Part shown: positions 23,251 through 32,403 of the stretch, in pieces
Position numbering within the stretch: position 1 is the first letter of the stretch
Layout of the letters: the number at the start of each line of letters is the position of its first letter
Assembly: GCF_009856865.1 (NCBI RefSeq)
Contig: NZ_WVUD01000015.1
Span: 23,535 to 87,534 of the forward strand
Direction: 5' to 3'
Source of the DNA: Solidesulfovibrio aerotolerans
GTDB lineage: Bacteria > Desulfobacterota > Desulfovibrionia > Desulfovibrionales > Desulfovibrionaceae
Length of the DNA stretch: 64,000 nucleotides
The notes under the pieces: model-generated
Told to the model about the DNA's origin: nothing
The model's database searches: none
What the model saw: the letters and a program-made list of their open reading frames with translations, nothing else
Translations under genes and position numbers: made by a program

Positions 23251-25656
23251 ATGCTGCTCAGTCTGTCCTGGCTTCGCGAACTGACCCCCTATAACGGCAC
23301 GGCCCAGGAACTGGCCGACCGTTTGACCATGTTGGGCCTGGAAATCGAAGAGATCAAAAATCCCTTCGAAGCCATCATGGGCGTGGTCGTCGGGCGGGTC
23401 GTCACCCGCGAGGCCCATCCCGATTCCGATCATCTTTCCTGCTGCACCGTTGACGTCGGCGGCCCGGAAATCCTGCCCATCGTGTGCGGTGCGGCCAACG
23501 TGGCCGCCGGCCAGCTTGTGCCCGTGGCCACGGTCGGCGTGGTCATGCCGGGCGGGATGGCCATTAAAAAGAGCAAGATTCGCGGCCAGGCGTCCGAGGG
23601 CATGATCTGCTCTGAATCGGAACTGGGTCTGGCCGAGGTCAAAAGTCCGGGCATCATGGTCCTGCCCGAATCCTGCGTTGTCGGCACGCCGCTGCCCGTG
23701 GCCCTTGGCCTGGATACCTGCGTGCTCGACGTCTCCATCACGCCCAACCGGGCCGATTGCCTGTCTGTCCTTGGCATTGCCCGGGAAACAGCCATGGCCT
23801 TTGACCTGCCGCTGACCTTGCCGGCCGTTGCCTATCCCGAATCCGGCCCTGACGCCGCCGGGCAGGTGGCCATTGCCATTGCCGACGGTGAGCAGTGTCC
23901 GGTCTACCGGGCCAAGCTTTTAAGCGGCGTCACCGTCGGCCCTTCGCCGGACCGCATCCGTTGGCGGCTTTTGGCAATCGGTGCGCGCCCCATTTCCAAC
24001 ATTGTCGATGCCACCAACTACGTTCTTTTCGAGCTGGGGCAGCCTTTGCACGCTTTTGATCGCAGCAAGCTGGCCGGCAATGTCGTTGGCGTGCGCCATG
24101 CCACCGAGGGCGAGACCATCGTCACCCTGGACGGCCAGGAGCGAGCGCTCACCAGCCGTGACCTGCTTATTTGCGACGCCGAAAAGCCGGTGGCCCTGGC
24201 CGGGGTCATGGGCGGTGCCAACAGCGAAATGGAAGCCGGCAGCACCGACGTGCTGCTGGAATGCGCGGTTTTTCGTCCGGGGACCATCCGCAAGACCGCC
24301 CGTCGCCTGGCTCTGCCGAGCGAAGCCTCCTACCGGTTCGAGCGCGGCGTGGATCAGGTCGGTTCAGTCTATGCCATGAACAGGGCCGTGGCCCTTATCC
24401 TCGAAACCGCCGGCGGTACGGCCTTGCCCGGCGTTGCGGCGGCGCAGCCTAAGCCGTACACGCCGCGCGGTATTGGCTTTCGTCCGGCCCGGGCAACCAT
24501 GCTGCTCGGTGAGGCCATGCCCGAGGCCTTTTGCCGCAAAGTGCTGGCCGGCCTTGGCTGTGGCCTGACGGACACCGATCCCTCCGGCGTCATCGCCGTG
24601 ACCCCGCCGTCGCATCGGCTGGATCTGGAGCGCGAGGCCGATCTGATCGAAGAAGTGGGGCGGGTTTACGGCCTCGACCGCATTGCCCCGCGTCTGCCCC
24701 GGGTGGCCAGGGCGTTGGACGACGTGCCGACGGAATCGGAATTTGGCTTCTGGTCGCGGGTGCGGGCCTTTGCCGTGGGCGTGGGGCTGCGCGAAGCGGT
24801 CAACTACAGCTTCGTTGGCCACAGCGATCTCGACATTCTCTGCCTGGACGCTGCCTGCCGGGTGTCGGTGGCCAATCCGCTGACCGAAGACCAAAACGTC
24901 ATGCGGCCCATGCTGGCTCCGGGCTTGCTGGGCACGGTGCGCCACAACCTGTCCCAGGGCAACGCCAATCTGCGCCTGTTTGAGGTGGCCCGCATCTTTA
25001 CTGCCGACAGCGAAGCCGAGTCCACGGCCCGGGAGGCTGGTCGGCTGGGATTTGTCCTGCACGGCCTGCGCCACCCCGAGGGCTGCCCCTGGCCCAAGGA
25101 TGAGTTGGCCGGCTACGCCGATATCAAGGGCCTGGTCGAAGCGCTTTTGACCGCGTTCCATCTGCCGGCCGCCACGTTTACCCGCGACGACGCCCTGCCG
25201 TGGCTGGCCCCGCAAGTGACGGTGGCCGTGGCCGGCAAGACGCTCGGCGTTATTGGCCAGGTAACCCCGGATGTGGCCGACGCCTACCACGCCCGCCATC
25301 CGTTGTGGCTGGCCGAGCTTGATCTCGATCTCTTGCGCGCCCTGGCCGGCGGCGTGGCCCGGGACTTTAAGACCCTGCCCGGCTTCCCGCCGGTGCGCCG
25401 CGACGTGACCCTGGCCGTGCCGGCCGGCGTGACCGTCGGGGCCATCCTGGACGCTATGGTTGCCGCCAAAGCGCCCATCTTTGAGGATGTCCTGCTCATC
25501 GACGCCTACAAGCCCGAAGACGGGGAGGGGCAACGCCTGACCTTCCGCCTGACCTACCGCCACGCTGAAAAGACACTCAAGGACAAGGAAGTGGACAAGG
25601 TCCACGAGGGGCTGGTCGGGACCGTGCTGGCCACGTTGCCGGTGACGCGGCCGTAG
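23251..25656 (+). CDS. pheT: Phenylalanyl-tRNA synthetase beta subunit
   Basis: The 801-residue protein pairs with PheS. It has the N-terminal tRNA-binding EMAP-like domain (about 40-150, HPDSDHLSCCTVDVG), the B3/B4 editing domain (ISNIVDATNYVLFELGQPLHAFD), B5, the catalytic-like core and a C-terminal anticodon-binding ferredoxin fold (FPPVRRDVTLAVP). ATG at 23251 follows CGGGAG; the frame is open further upstream but overlaps hepT. A strong terminator follows. Confidence 0.96.
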   Translation: MLLSLSWLRELTPYNGTAQELADRLTMLGLEIEEIKNPFEAIMGVVVGRVVTREAHPDSDHLSCCTVDVGGPEILPIVCGAANVAAGQLVPVATVGVVMPGGMAIKKSKIRGQASEGMICSESELGLAEVKSPGIMVLPESCVVGTPLPVALGLDTCVLDVSITPNRADCLSVLGIARETAMAFDLPLTLPAVAYPESGPDAAGQVAIAIADGEQCPVYRAKLLSGVTVGPSPDRIRWRLLAIGARPISNIVDATNYVLFELGQPLHAFDRSKLAGNVVGVRHATEGETIVTLDGQERALTSRDLLICDAEKPVALAGVMGGANSEMEAGSTDVLLECAVFRPGTIRKTARRLALPSEASYRFERGVDQVGSVYAMNRAVALILETAGGTALPGVAAAQPKPYTPRGIGFRPARATMLLGEAMPEAFCRKVLAGLGCGLTDTDPSGVIAVTPPSHRLDLEREADLIEEVGRVYGLDRIAPRLPRVARALDDVPTESEFGFWSRVRAFAVGVGLREAVNYSFVGHSDLDILCLDAACRVSVANPLTEDQNVMRPMLAPGLLGTVRHNLSQGNANLRLFEVARIFTADSEAESTAREAGRLGFVLHGLRHPEGCPWPKDELAGYADIKGLVEALLTAFHLPAATFTRDDALPWLAPQVTVAVAGKTLGVIGQVTPDVADAYHARHPLWLAELDLDLLRALAGGVARDFKTLPGFPPVRRDVTLAVPAGVTVGAILDAMVAAKAPIFEDVLLIDAYKPEDGEGQRLTFRLTYRHAEKTLKDKEVDKVHEGLVGTVLATLPVTRP

Positions 25657-25683
25657 ATCCAGCCTCTGGCCGTTGCCAACGAG

Positions 25684-25719
25684 AAAAAGCCCCGACACTT
25701 CAGGTGCCGGGGCTTTTTT
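25684..25719. terminator. Bidirectional terminator between pheT and the hydrolase gene
   Basis: An AAAAAGCCCCG.CAC arm pairs with GTG.CGGGGCTTTTTT around TTCA, with A and T runs on either side, so it can end transcripts from both directions. Confidence 0.92.
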
Positions 25720-25801
25720 AGTGCCAAAGGCGTATGAGGAGCGGGTGGAAGCCCCGCCGTCGCCAGCGTTTGCAGCGGTGCCCGGAATGGGTCCGAAAGC
25801 C

Positions 25802-26623
25802 TTAGGCCTTTATAAAGGCCAGCAAGTCGGCGTTGACGGTATCCTTTTGGGTTGTGCAGATGCCGTGGGGGCCGCCGGGATATTCCTTGAGCACGGCGTT
25901 TTTGACCAGCTTGACGGCCGCGCGGGCGGCCGCATCAATGGGCACGATCTGATCGTCGTCGCCGTGCAAAAAGAGTGTCGGCACGTCGATTTTGTGCAGA
26001 TCGGCCGTCAAATCCGTTTCCGAGAAGGCCTTTATGCAGAAATAGGCGGCCGGAAAGCCGGCCAGCATGCCCTGTCGCCAGAAGGCCTCGCGCACGCCCT
26101 CGGAAACTGCGACCCCGGGGCGGTTGTAGCCGTAAAAGGGCAGGGACAAATCCTTGAAAAACTGGGAGCGGTCTTTTTGCACCCCGGCCCGGATGTCGTC
26201 AAAGACCTTCAGGGGCAGGCCGGCAGGATTGCCTGGCGTTTTGAGCATGAGCGGTGTGATCGCGCCGATCAGGATGAGTTTGCTCACACGTGTGGAGCCG
26301 TAGCGGCCAAGGTAGCGCACCACTTCGCCGCCGCCCGTGGAATGGCCGATATGCACGGCATCGGTCAGGTTCAGGGCCTGGGTCAGTTCGGCCAGATCGT
26401 CGGCGTAGGTGTCCAGGTCGTTGCCTGTCCAGGGCTGGCTGGAGCGGCCGTGGCCCCGGCGGTCGTGGGCGATGACCCGGTAGCCGCTAGCGGCCAGGAA
26501 AAACATCTGGTCCTCAAAGGCTTCGGTCGACAGGGGCCAGCCGTGGCTGAAGACCACCGGCTGCCCGGTCCCCCAATCATTATAATACAGCGTCGTGCCG
26601 TCTTTGGTCGTAAGCGTCGCCAT
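25802..26623 (-). CDS. Alpha/beta hydrolase, non-heme chloroperoxidase-like
   Basis: The 273-residue protein has the alpha/beta hydrolase core: FSHGWPLS as oxyanion loop (about 25-32), the nucleophile elbow GHSTGGG (about 93-99), an acid in [11 protein letters not shown] and a C-terminal His in YPGGPHGI. These match cofactor-free haloperoxidase/perhydrolase enzymes and related esterases. The natural substrate is unknown. AAGGAG precedes the start. It is divergent from the MerR gene with a gap of about 235 bases. Confidence 0.9.
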   Translation of the reverse strand: MATLTTKDGTTLYYNDWGTGQPVVFSHGWPLSTEAFEDQMFFLAASGYRVIAHDRRGHGRSSQPWTGNDLDTYADDLAELTQALNLTDAVHIGHSTGGGEVVRYLGRYGSTRVSKLILIGAITPLMLKTPGNPAGLPLKVFDDIRAGVQKDRSQFFKDLSLPFYGYNRPGVAVSEGVREAFWRQGMLAGFPAAYFCIKAFSETDLTADLHKIDVPTLFLHGDDDQIVPIDAAARAAVKLVKNAVLKEYPGGPHGICTTQKDTVNADLLAFIKA

Positions 26624-26858
26624 GGTCGTTCTCCTTGAGGTTTGTGGCTGGTCCCTTGCGGGATCGACCGGCGTTTGGGAAGAATAAGGTCACAGTTGCC
26701 GCCGCGTGCCATCCTGCCCGTGACGGGCCGAAAGGGGGAGCGGGCTCCGAATCTAAAAGCCATAGCCCCTCTTGGGCGCTGCGGGAAGCCAAAGCGCAAA
26801 GATTTATGCCCGGTCCGCACTCTTGACCTGGCCTGCGGCTTGGCGCACAAGGGGGGAT

Positions 26859-27158
26859 ATGCTGCAAAAGACCTATAAGATCGGTGAGATCGCCAGTCTG
26901 ACGGGGCTAAAGCCCTTCGTGCTGCGGTTTTGGGAAACCGAATTTCCCCAGCTGGCCCCGGTGCGCACCAAAAAAGGCCAGCGGGCCTACACCGACGAGC
27001 ACCTCGCCCTGGTCAACACCATAAAGACCTTGCTCTACGAGGAAAAACTCACCATCGACGGTGCGCGGCAGCGGCTGGCCGGTTCCGGTCAGGACAAGGC
27101 GCTCCTCAAACAGGTCTATGCTGAACTGGCGGTGATCCGACGCATGCTTGCCACTTGA
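26859..27158 (+). CDS. MerR-family transcriptional regulator
   Basis: The 99-residue product begins MLQKTYKIGEIASLTGLKPFVLRFWETEFPQL, the MerR winged-helix signature, then QRAYTDEHLALVNTIKTLLYEEKLTIDGARQRL and a short helix. There is no effector domain, so it is a minimal MerR. AAGGGGGG precedes the ATG. Genes of this type often follow pheST in Desulfovibrio-like genomes; the target is not known. Confidence 0.9.
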   Translation: MLQKTYKIGEIASLTGLKPFVLRFWETEFPQLAPVRTKKGQRAYTDEHLALVNTIKTLLYEEKLTIDGARQRLAGSGQDKALLKQVYAELAVIRRMLAT

Positions 27159-27707
27159 AACCGCGCCGTGTTCGGGACAGATGCCGGTCCTGTGGCAGTG
27201 GCAGCCAGCCCGCTTCGCCACACGCGCCTGGCAGGCACCGGACAGGAGCTGACGGGTTGGGCCATGGCCGGGTGGCCGATGACTGGCGGGGCGGCCGAGC
27301 GGCAGGGTAGCAGGGCGGCCGAGTGACAGGGGGGCAGGGTGGCAGCTCGGCGGGGACAGCACGTTACACAATTGTTGCGGTCCGGTTGCAATGCGCTGAG
27401 CCCAGGCGCACTGGTCCGGGGCGCGTCTGGGGGCTTGATTGGTTCTGGACGCAGGACGGATTTTACATTATTGCTAGTTTGCCCTCGTGCGGGTGGAGAG
27501 AATTCGCACGGGGGCGAGAGGCGGAATTTTTGAGGCCGGACAGGGCGATGCACTGAGGCAATCGCCCGGCCGGTACACGGGTCGCCGCGACGCGTAAATG
27601 CCGTATTCGACCCCGGGCGCGCCGTTTTACGGGCGCGGCCACGGGCGGGCAGGCCTGGCGCGGGGCCTTGGCGTGTAACCTGTTCAACACAAATGCAAGA
27701 GGACCCT
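27159..27707 (+). promoter_or_regulatory. Long leader of glutamine synthetase, with a strong hairpin
   Basis: Nearly 550 bases hold no gene. Bases 27265-27355 contain repeated GGCCGAG and GCAGGGTGGCAG-type blocks. At 27482-27514, CCCTCGTGCG and CGCACGGGGG form a 10-bp stem with a 13-base loop, followed about 15 bases later by TTTTT. This could be a regulatory leader or an isolated terminator. No clean sigma-54 site was found. Confidence 0.4.
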
Positions 27708-29888
27708 ATGAGCGGAATCAAAGCTCGTCTGGACGCGATCTCGGCGATCATCAATTACAAGCCGGCGCATGCCCCCTTAAATTTCAGCGAGACGAAACCC
27801 ACTGAGGTCTTCGGCTGCAACGTCTTTAATGACAAGGTCATGCGCGAACGCCTGCCCAAGCATGTCTATAAGTCCCTTAAAAAGACCATTGATCTGGGCG
27901 AAAAGCTTGATCCGACCATCGCCGACACCGTGGCCAATACCATGAAGGACTGGGCCATCGAACGCGGTGCCACCCACTTCACCCACGTGTTCTACCCGCT
28001 CACGGGCCTGACCGCTGAAAAGCACGACTCCTTCCTGGTGCCCGACGGCAAGGGCGGGGCCGTGGCCGAATTTTCCGGCAAAATGCTGATCCAGGGCGAG
28101 CCCGATGCGTCGAGCTTCCCCTCCGGCGGCCTGCGCTCCACCTTTGAAGCCCGGGGCTACACCGCCTGGGACGTGACTAGCCCGGCCTACATCCTGGAAA
28201 ATCCCAACGGCACCTTCCTGTGCATCCCGACGGCCTTCGTGTCCTGGACCGGCGAGGCCCTGGACAAAAAGACCCCGCTGTTGCGTTCCGGCCAGGCCCT
28301 GAACAAGCAGGCCAAACGGGTGCTCAATCTGTTCGGTGTCGAGACCAAGCTGCCGGTCGGCTCCTTTGCCGGTCCCGAGCAGGAATATTTCCTCATTGAC
28401 CGCAATTTCGTCTTCTCCCGCCCCGATCTGCTCATCGCCGGGCGCACGCTGTTCGGCGCCAAGCCGGCCAAAGGCCAGGAGTTTGAAGACCAGTACTTCG
28501 GCGTCATTCCCCGCCGCGTCCTGTCTTTTATGATGGAAGTCGAGCGCGAGCTCTATAAGCTCGGTGTGCCGGTCAAGACCCGCCACAACGAAGTGGCCCC
28601 GAGCCAGTTCGAAATCGCCCCGATTTTCGAGACCGCCAACCTGGCCACCGACCACAACCAGATGGTCATGACCGTGCTGCGCACCGTGGCCAAACGCTAC
28701 GGCATGATCTGCCTGCTGCACGAGAAGCCCTTTGCCGGCATCAACGGCTCGGGCAAGCACTTAAACTACTCCATCGGCAACGCCGAACTCGGCAGCCTCT
28801 ACGATCCGGGCGAAACCCCCCACGACAACGCCCAGTTCCTGGTGTTTTGCGCCGCCGCCATCCGCGCCCTGCACAAGTTCGGCCCGCTGCTGCGCGCCAC
28901 CGTGGCCACCCCGTCCAACGACCATCGCCTGGGTGCCAACGAGGCCCCGCCGGCCATCATGTCCGTCTACCTCGGCGAGCAGCTCACCGACGTGTTCGAG
29001 CAGATCAAAAAGGGCAAGGTTGAAGGCTCCAAGCAGAAAGGCGTTATGAGCATCGGTGTCGATACCCTGCCGCCGCTGCCCATGGATCCGGGCGACCGCA
29101 ACCGCACCAGCCCCTTTGCCTTCACCGGCAACCGCTTTGAGTTCCGCGCCGTGGGCTCCAGCCAGTCCATCGCCGGCTCCCAGGTGGCCCTTAACGCCAT
29201 GATGGCCGAGTCCCTGGACTACATCGCCACCAAGCTCGAAGCCGCTACCGGCGGCGATCCGGCCAAGCTCCATGCCGCCGTGCAGACCGTCATTCAGGAG
29301 ATCATTACCGAGCATGACGCCGTGGTGTTTAACGGCGACGGCTACTCCGAGGAGTGGCATGCCGAGGCGGCCAAGCGCGGCCTGGCCAACTTAAAGACCA
29401 CCCCGGACGCTTTGCCGGAGATTACCAGCCCTGAGGTTGTCAAGCTGTTCACCACCTACGGCATCTTCAGCGAGGCGGAACTCAAGTCGCGCGAAGAGAT
29501 CTATCTGGAGCAGTACGTCAAGACGATTCAGACCGAAGCCAATCTGGTCGTGCGCATGGCCAAGACCGTCATCTTCCCGGCCGCCGTGCGGTATCAGAGC
29601 GAACTGGCCGGTGCCTGCGCCAACCTCAAGGCCATCGGCCACAACTTCAAAATGGACACCCTGGAGTGCGTCACCACCAAGCTGCGCGACATCCAGGCCA
29701 AGACCGCCGAGCTGGAAAAGCTCATGGAGCACAGCGCCGAGGGCTCCCTGGCCGAGGCCAAGTACATGTGCTGCACCATCCTGCCGGCCATGAATGAGGT
29801 CCGTGCCCTGGCCGACGCCCTGGAAGCCGTGGTGGCCGACGATCTGTGGCCCCTGCCGAGCTACCAGGAAATGCTGTTTATCCGCTAA
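27708..29888 (+). CDS. glnN: Glutamine synthetase type III
   Basis: The enzyme makes glutamine from glutamate, ammonia and ATP. The 726-residue length and motifs are typical of [23 protein letters not shown], the PEQEYFLID substrate region, [30 protein letters not shown] and [15 protein letters not shown]. The start at 27708 follows AAGAGGA. It is monocistronic, with a terminator just after. Confidence 0.95.
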   Translation: MSGIKARLDAISAIINYKPAHAPLNFSETKPTEVFGCNVFNDKVMRERLPKHVYKSLKKTIDLGEKLDPTIADTVANTMKDWAIERGATHFTHVFYPLTGLTAEKHDSFLVPDGKGGAVAEFSGKMLIQGEPDASSFPSGGLRSTFEARGYTAWDVTSPAYILENPNGTFLCIPTAFVSWTGEALDKKTPLLRSGQALNKQAKRVLNLFGVETKLPVGSFAGPEQEYFLIDRNFVFSRPDLLIAGRTLFGAKPAKGQEFEDQYFGVIPRRVLSFMMEVERELYKLGVPVKTRHNEVAPSQFEIAPIFETANLATDHNQMVMTVLRTVAKRYGMICLLHEKPFAGINGSGKHLNYSIGNAELGSLYDPGETPHDNAQFLVFCAAAIRALHKFGPLLRATVATPSNDHRLGANEAPPAIMSVYLGEQLTDVFEQIKKGKVEGSKQKGVMSIGVDTLPPLPMDPGDRNRTSPFAFTGNRFEFRAVGSSQSIAGSQVALNAMMAESLDYIATKLEAATGGDPAKLHAAVQTVIQEIITEHDAVVFNGDGYSEEWHAEAAKRGLANLKTTPDALPEITSPEVVKLFTTYGIFSEAELKSREEIYLEQYVKTIQTEANLVVRMAKTVIFPAAVRYQSELAGACANLKAIGHNFKMDTLECVTTKLRDIQAKTAELEKLMEHSAEGSLAEAKYMCCTILPAMNEVRALADALEAVVADDLWPLPSYQEMLFIR

Positions 29889-29911
29889 CCGCTTCGCGTT
29901 TACGACGCGTT

Positions 29912-29948
29912 AAAGGGCTGCTCCTGCGGGGGCGGCCCTTTTTTTATT
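29912..29948 (+). terminator. Terminator of glnN
   Basis: AAGGGCTGC and its partner in GGCGGCCCTT pair, followed by seven T. Confidence 0.85.
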
Positions 29949-30163
29949 GCGCGCCCGGCCGGGGAGGGCGTCAGGCGGGCTTGCCCCAGCGACTGCCTGC
30001 ACAAACTCTGCACAACAATCCTGCAAATTCTGACCGGAAACACCAAAACGCATGCACGCGCTTCCCTTACGGTCCGCTCTTAACGGCCCCGGTCAAGCCA
30101 TGAAGGGCATGGACAACGCTGGGTGGCTTGCAAAGAAACTACGAGTACGTAAGGGAGAGACGC

Positions 30164-31702
30164 ATGGCTGCTGTTTGCCTCAAAATCACCAGACCGGTTT
30201 CACCCCAAGCCTGGCTGTACCTGCATGCAGGAGCCGCAGGCGTGTGCCTTGTCTTGGCCGACTGGCTGTTTTTCAGGCACACGATTGGAATTTCGTTTGC
30301 CCAGTTCCTCTTTTTTCTGGCTCTGGTTTGCGCCTGTGTGAATCCCCTGCGGGCCACGGCCAAAGAAATCAAACGTGCGATCATGATACTGGCAGCCGGG
30401 CTGGCGGCTGTGGTCTATGACTTCAATTTCCTCTCTTTCTGCTTCGGCACGGCGGCCATGGCCTTGTACAGCCAGATGTTAAGCGGAGCGAAACTTGCCC
30501 GATGGCCGGACAGAATCCGGCAGTATTGGCGTTTTCTCTGGGTCGGGTATCTCTGGCTGCCCCGGGATATCGGGCGGGCACTTTTATTGTGGCGCGCTCG
30601 CAGGCCCAGGCAGCCCGTATTTGCCCGGCTCACGCTTTGGGTTGTGCCACTGGTTATGGGGACGATTTTTCTGGCTCTTTTCGCCGCAGCCAACCCCCTT
30701 ATCGGCAAGGTCTGGCGCGTCGTGGACCTGCATTTTCTCTGGCGTTCGCTTTCCCCGGCCAGAGTGTGCTTCTGGCTGTTTGTTTTGGGACTCGTCTGGC
30801 CCTATCTGCACATGCCTTCCGGGCGGCAGCCGGCAATGGCCGGGCGCGGGCAAACCCGACATCCGATTTCGCGCCGGATTGACCTTGGGCTGTTATTAAA
30901 CCCGGCCGTGCTGTTGCGTTCGCTCCTGGTCTTTAACGCGCTCTTTGCGGTCCAGACCGGTCTGGACATGGCCTACCTGTGGGGCGGGCTGCGCTTGCCC
31001 GACACCCTCAGCTATGCCGATTATGCCCATAACGGGGCTTATCCCTTGTGCGGCGTGACCATTATTGCCGCAGCGTTTGTCCTGGCGTCGTCGGCGACCT
31101 TTGGTGCGGCCGGCCCTTGCGGGCGGCTGCGCACCTTGCTGCTGCTGTGGGTAGGCCAGAACCTCTTTTTGGTTCTTTCCTCGGTGTTACGGCTTGATCT
31201 GTACGTTGCGGCCTATTCGCTTACGACCTTGCGGGTTGCGGCTTTTCTCTGGATGGGTCTTGTGGGGCTTGGTCTTTTCCTTATTTGCCTTAAAATTGTG
31301 TATCATAAAAGCAGCGCCTGGCTCATCGGCGTCAACGCCCTGGCCGTGGGTGTGACGCTCTACTGCTGCTGCTTTGTCAATTTCCCCCTGCTGATCGGCC
31401 AGTACAATATTGCCCATGCGTCTCCCCAGGGTGTAGATGGGCCGAGCAAACTTGATGAAGCGTATCTGATAGGACTTGGACCCCAGGCAATCCCGGCCCT
31501 GGACGCGGCCATTGCGGCCAGCAGCCTGGGCGGTCGCGATGCGACTCGCCTTGAACGGGCGCGCCGTTCCTATGCCAAGGCCCTTCGCGCCCAGCAACAG
31601 GACTGGCGGGCCTTTGGCCTCGAAGCCTGGGGCTTGACCCGTTACCTGGACAGCACAGCCGCATCGGACGCACCGCATCCGTCTGACGGCCCGGAGCAGT
31701 AA
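30164..31702 (+). CDS. Polytopic membrane protein, DUF4153/DUF4173-like
   Basis: The 512-residue protein has about ten or more hydrophobic segments. The stretch with LSYADYAHNGAYPLCG and VLRLDLYVAAYSLTTLRVAAFLW matches the DUF4153/DUF4173 membrane family. A soluble C-terminal tail (about 425-512) follows the last segment. GGGAG precedes the ATG. Two bases downstream begins a response regulator, then a sensor kinase; the three genes form an operon, so the membrane protein may be a signal input partner or a target. Its biochemical function is unknown. Confidence 0.8.
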   Translation: MAAVCLKITRPVSPQAWLYLHAGAAGVCLVLADWLFFRHTIGISFAQFLFFLALVCACVNPLRATAKEIKRAIMILAAGLAAVVYDFNFLSFCFGTAAMALYSQMLSGAKLARWPDRIRQYWRFLWVGYLWLPRDIGRALLLWRARRPRQPVFARLTLWVVPLVMGTIFLALFAAANPLIGKVWRVVDLHFLWRSLSPARVCFWLFVLGLVWPYLHMPSGRQPAMAGRGQTRHPISRRIDLGLLLNPAVLLRSLLVFNALFAVQTGLDMAYLWGGLRLPDTLSYADYAHNGAYPLCGVTIIAAAFVLASSATFGAAGPCGRLRTLLLLWVGQNLFLVLSSVLRLDLYVAAYSLTTLRVAAFLWMGLVGLGLFLICLKIVYHKSSAWLIGVNALAVGVTLYCCCFVNFPLLIGQYNIAHASPQGVDGPSKLDEAYLIGLGPQAIPALDAAIAASSLGGRDATRLERARRSYAKALRAQQQDWRAFGLEAWGLTRYLDSTAASDAPHPSDGPEQ

Positions 31703-31704
31703 GC

Positions 31705-32403
31705 ATGGCCCAGAGTATTCTGGTGGTCGATGATGACCCGCATATTCGCGAAATTATTTGTTTTGCCCTGGCCAAGGCCGGATACGAAACCCTGATTGCC
31801 GGGGACGGTGCCGCGGCGCTGGAGCTGTTTGCGGCATCCCCGACCGGGCTTATCGTCTTGGATATCGGCCTGCCGGAAATGGACGGGCTTGAGGTCTGTC
31901 GGCAACTGCGCAAGACCAGCGAGGTGCCAATCCTGTTTCTTTCGGCCCGCGACGAGGAGATCGACCGAGTGCTGGGCCTGGAAATCGGGGGCGATGACTA
32001 TGTGGTCAAACCGTTTAGCCCTCGCGAACTCGTGGCGAGGGTCAACGCCATCTTAAAGCGGTCGCGCCCAAAGCCGCTCCCTGTCGGGGTAGGGCGTTTT
32101 TCCCACGGCGGCCTGGAGCTTGACGCGCCAGGCCATGTCACGCTGTTTGCCAACGTTTTGGTCGAGTTGACGGCCATTGAGTTCGCCATTCTCAAAACAT
32201 TGCTGGCCAGGCCCAGCCAGGTGCTCACCCGCGAGCAAATCCTTGATGCGGCCTACCCAGGGGCCTGTCAGGTGGCGGATCGCACCATCGACAGCCATAT
32301 CCGCAATATCCGGGCCAAATTGGCCGAGGCCGGCTGCGCCCATGCGGTGGAGACTGTCCACGGGGTCGGCTTCAAGCTTGGTCCCTGCGAGAAGGCTACG
32401 TGA
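31705..32403 (+). CDS. OmpR-family response regulator
   Basis: The 232-residue protein has a receiver domain (acidic pocket DDD about 10-12, phospho-acceptor D in LDIGLPEMDG near 53, K in VVKPFSPREL near 103) and a winged-helix DNA-binding domain (about 130-228). It resembles CreB-like regulators. Its stop overlaps the kinase start (GTGA), so the two are translationally coupled. Confidence 0.94.
   Translation: MAQSILVVDDDPHIREIICFALAKAGYETLIAGDGAAALELFAASPTGLIVLDIGLPEMDGLEVCRQLRKTSEVPILFLSARDEEIDRVLGLEIGGDDYVVKPFSPRELVARVNAILKRSRPKPLPVGVGRFSHGGLELDAPGHVTLFANVLVELTAIEFAILKTLLARPSQVLTREQILDAAYPGACQVADRTIDSHIRNIRAKLAEAGCAHAVETVHGVGFKLGPCEKAT

Noticed and set aside
25673..26638. 321-codon rightward frame opposite the hydrolase gene
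   Set aside because: It is antisense to a clear alpha/beta hydrolase and starts within the terminator.
27655..27675. Possible sigma-54 promoter before glnN (TGGCGC...TTGG)
   Set aside because: The spacing and the -12 element do not match the consensus.
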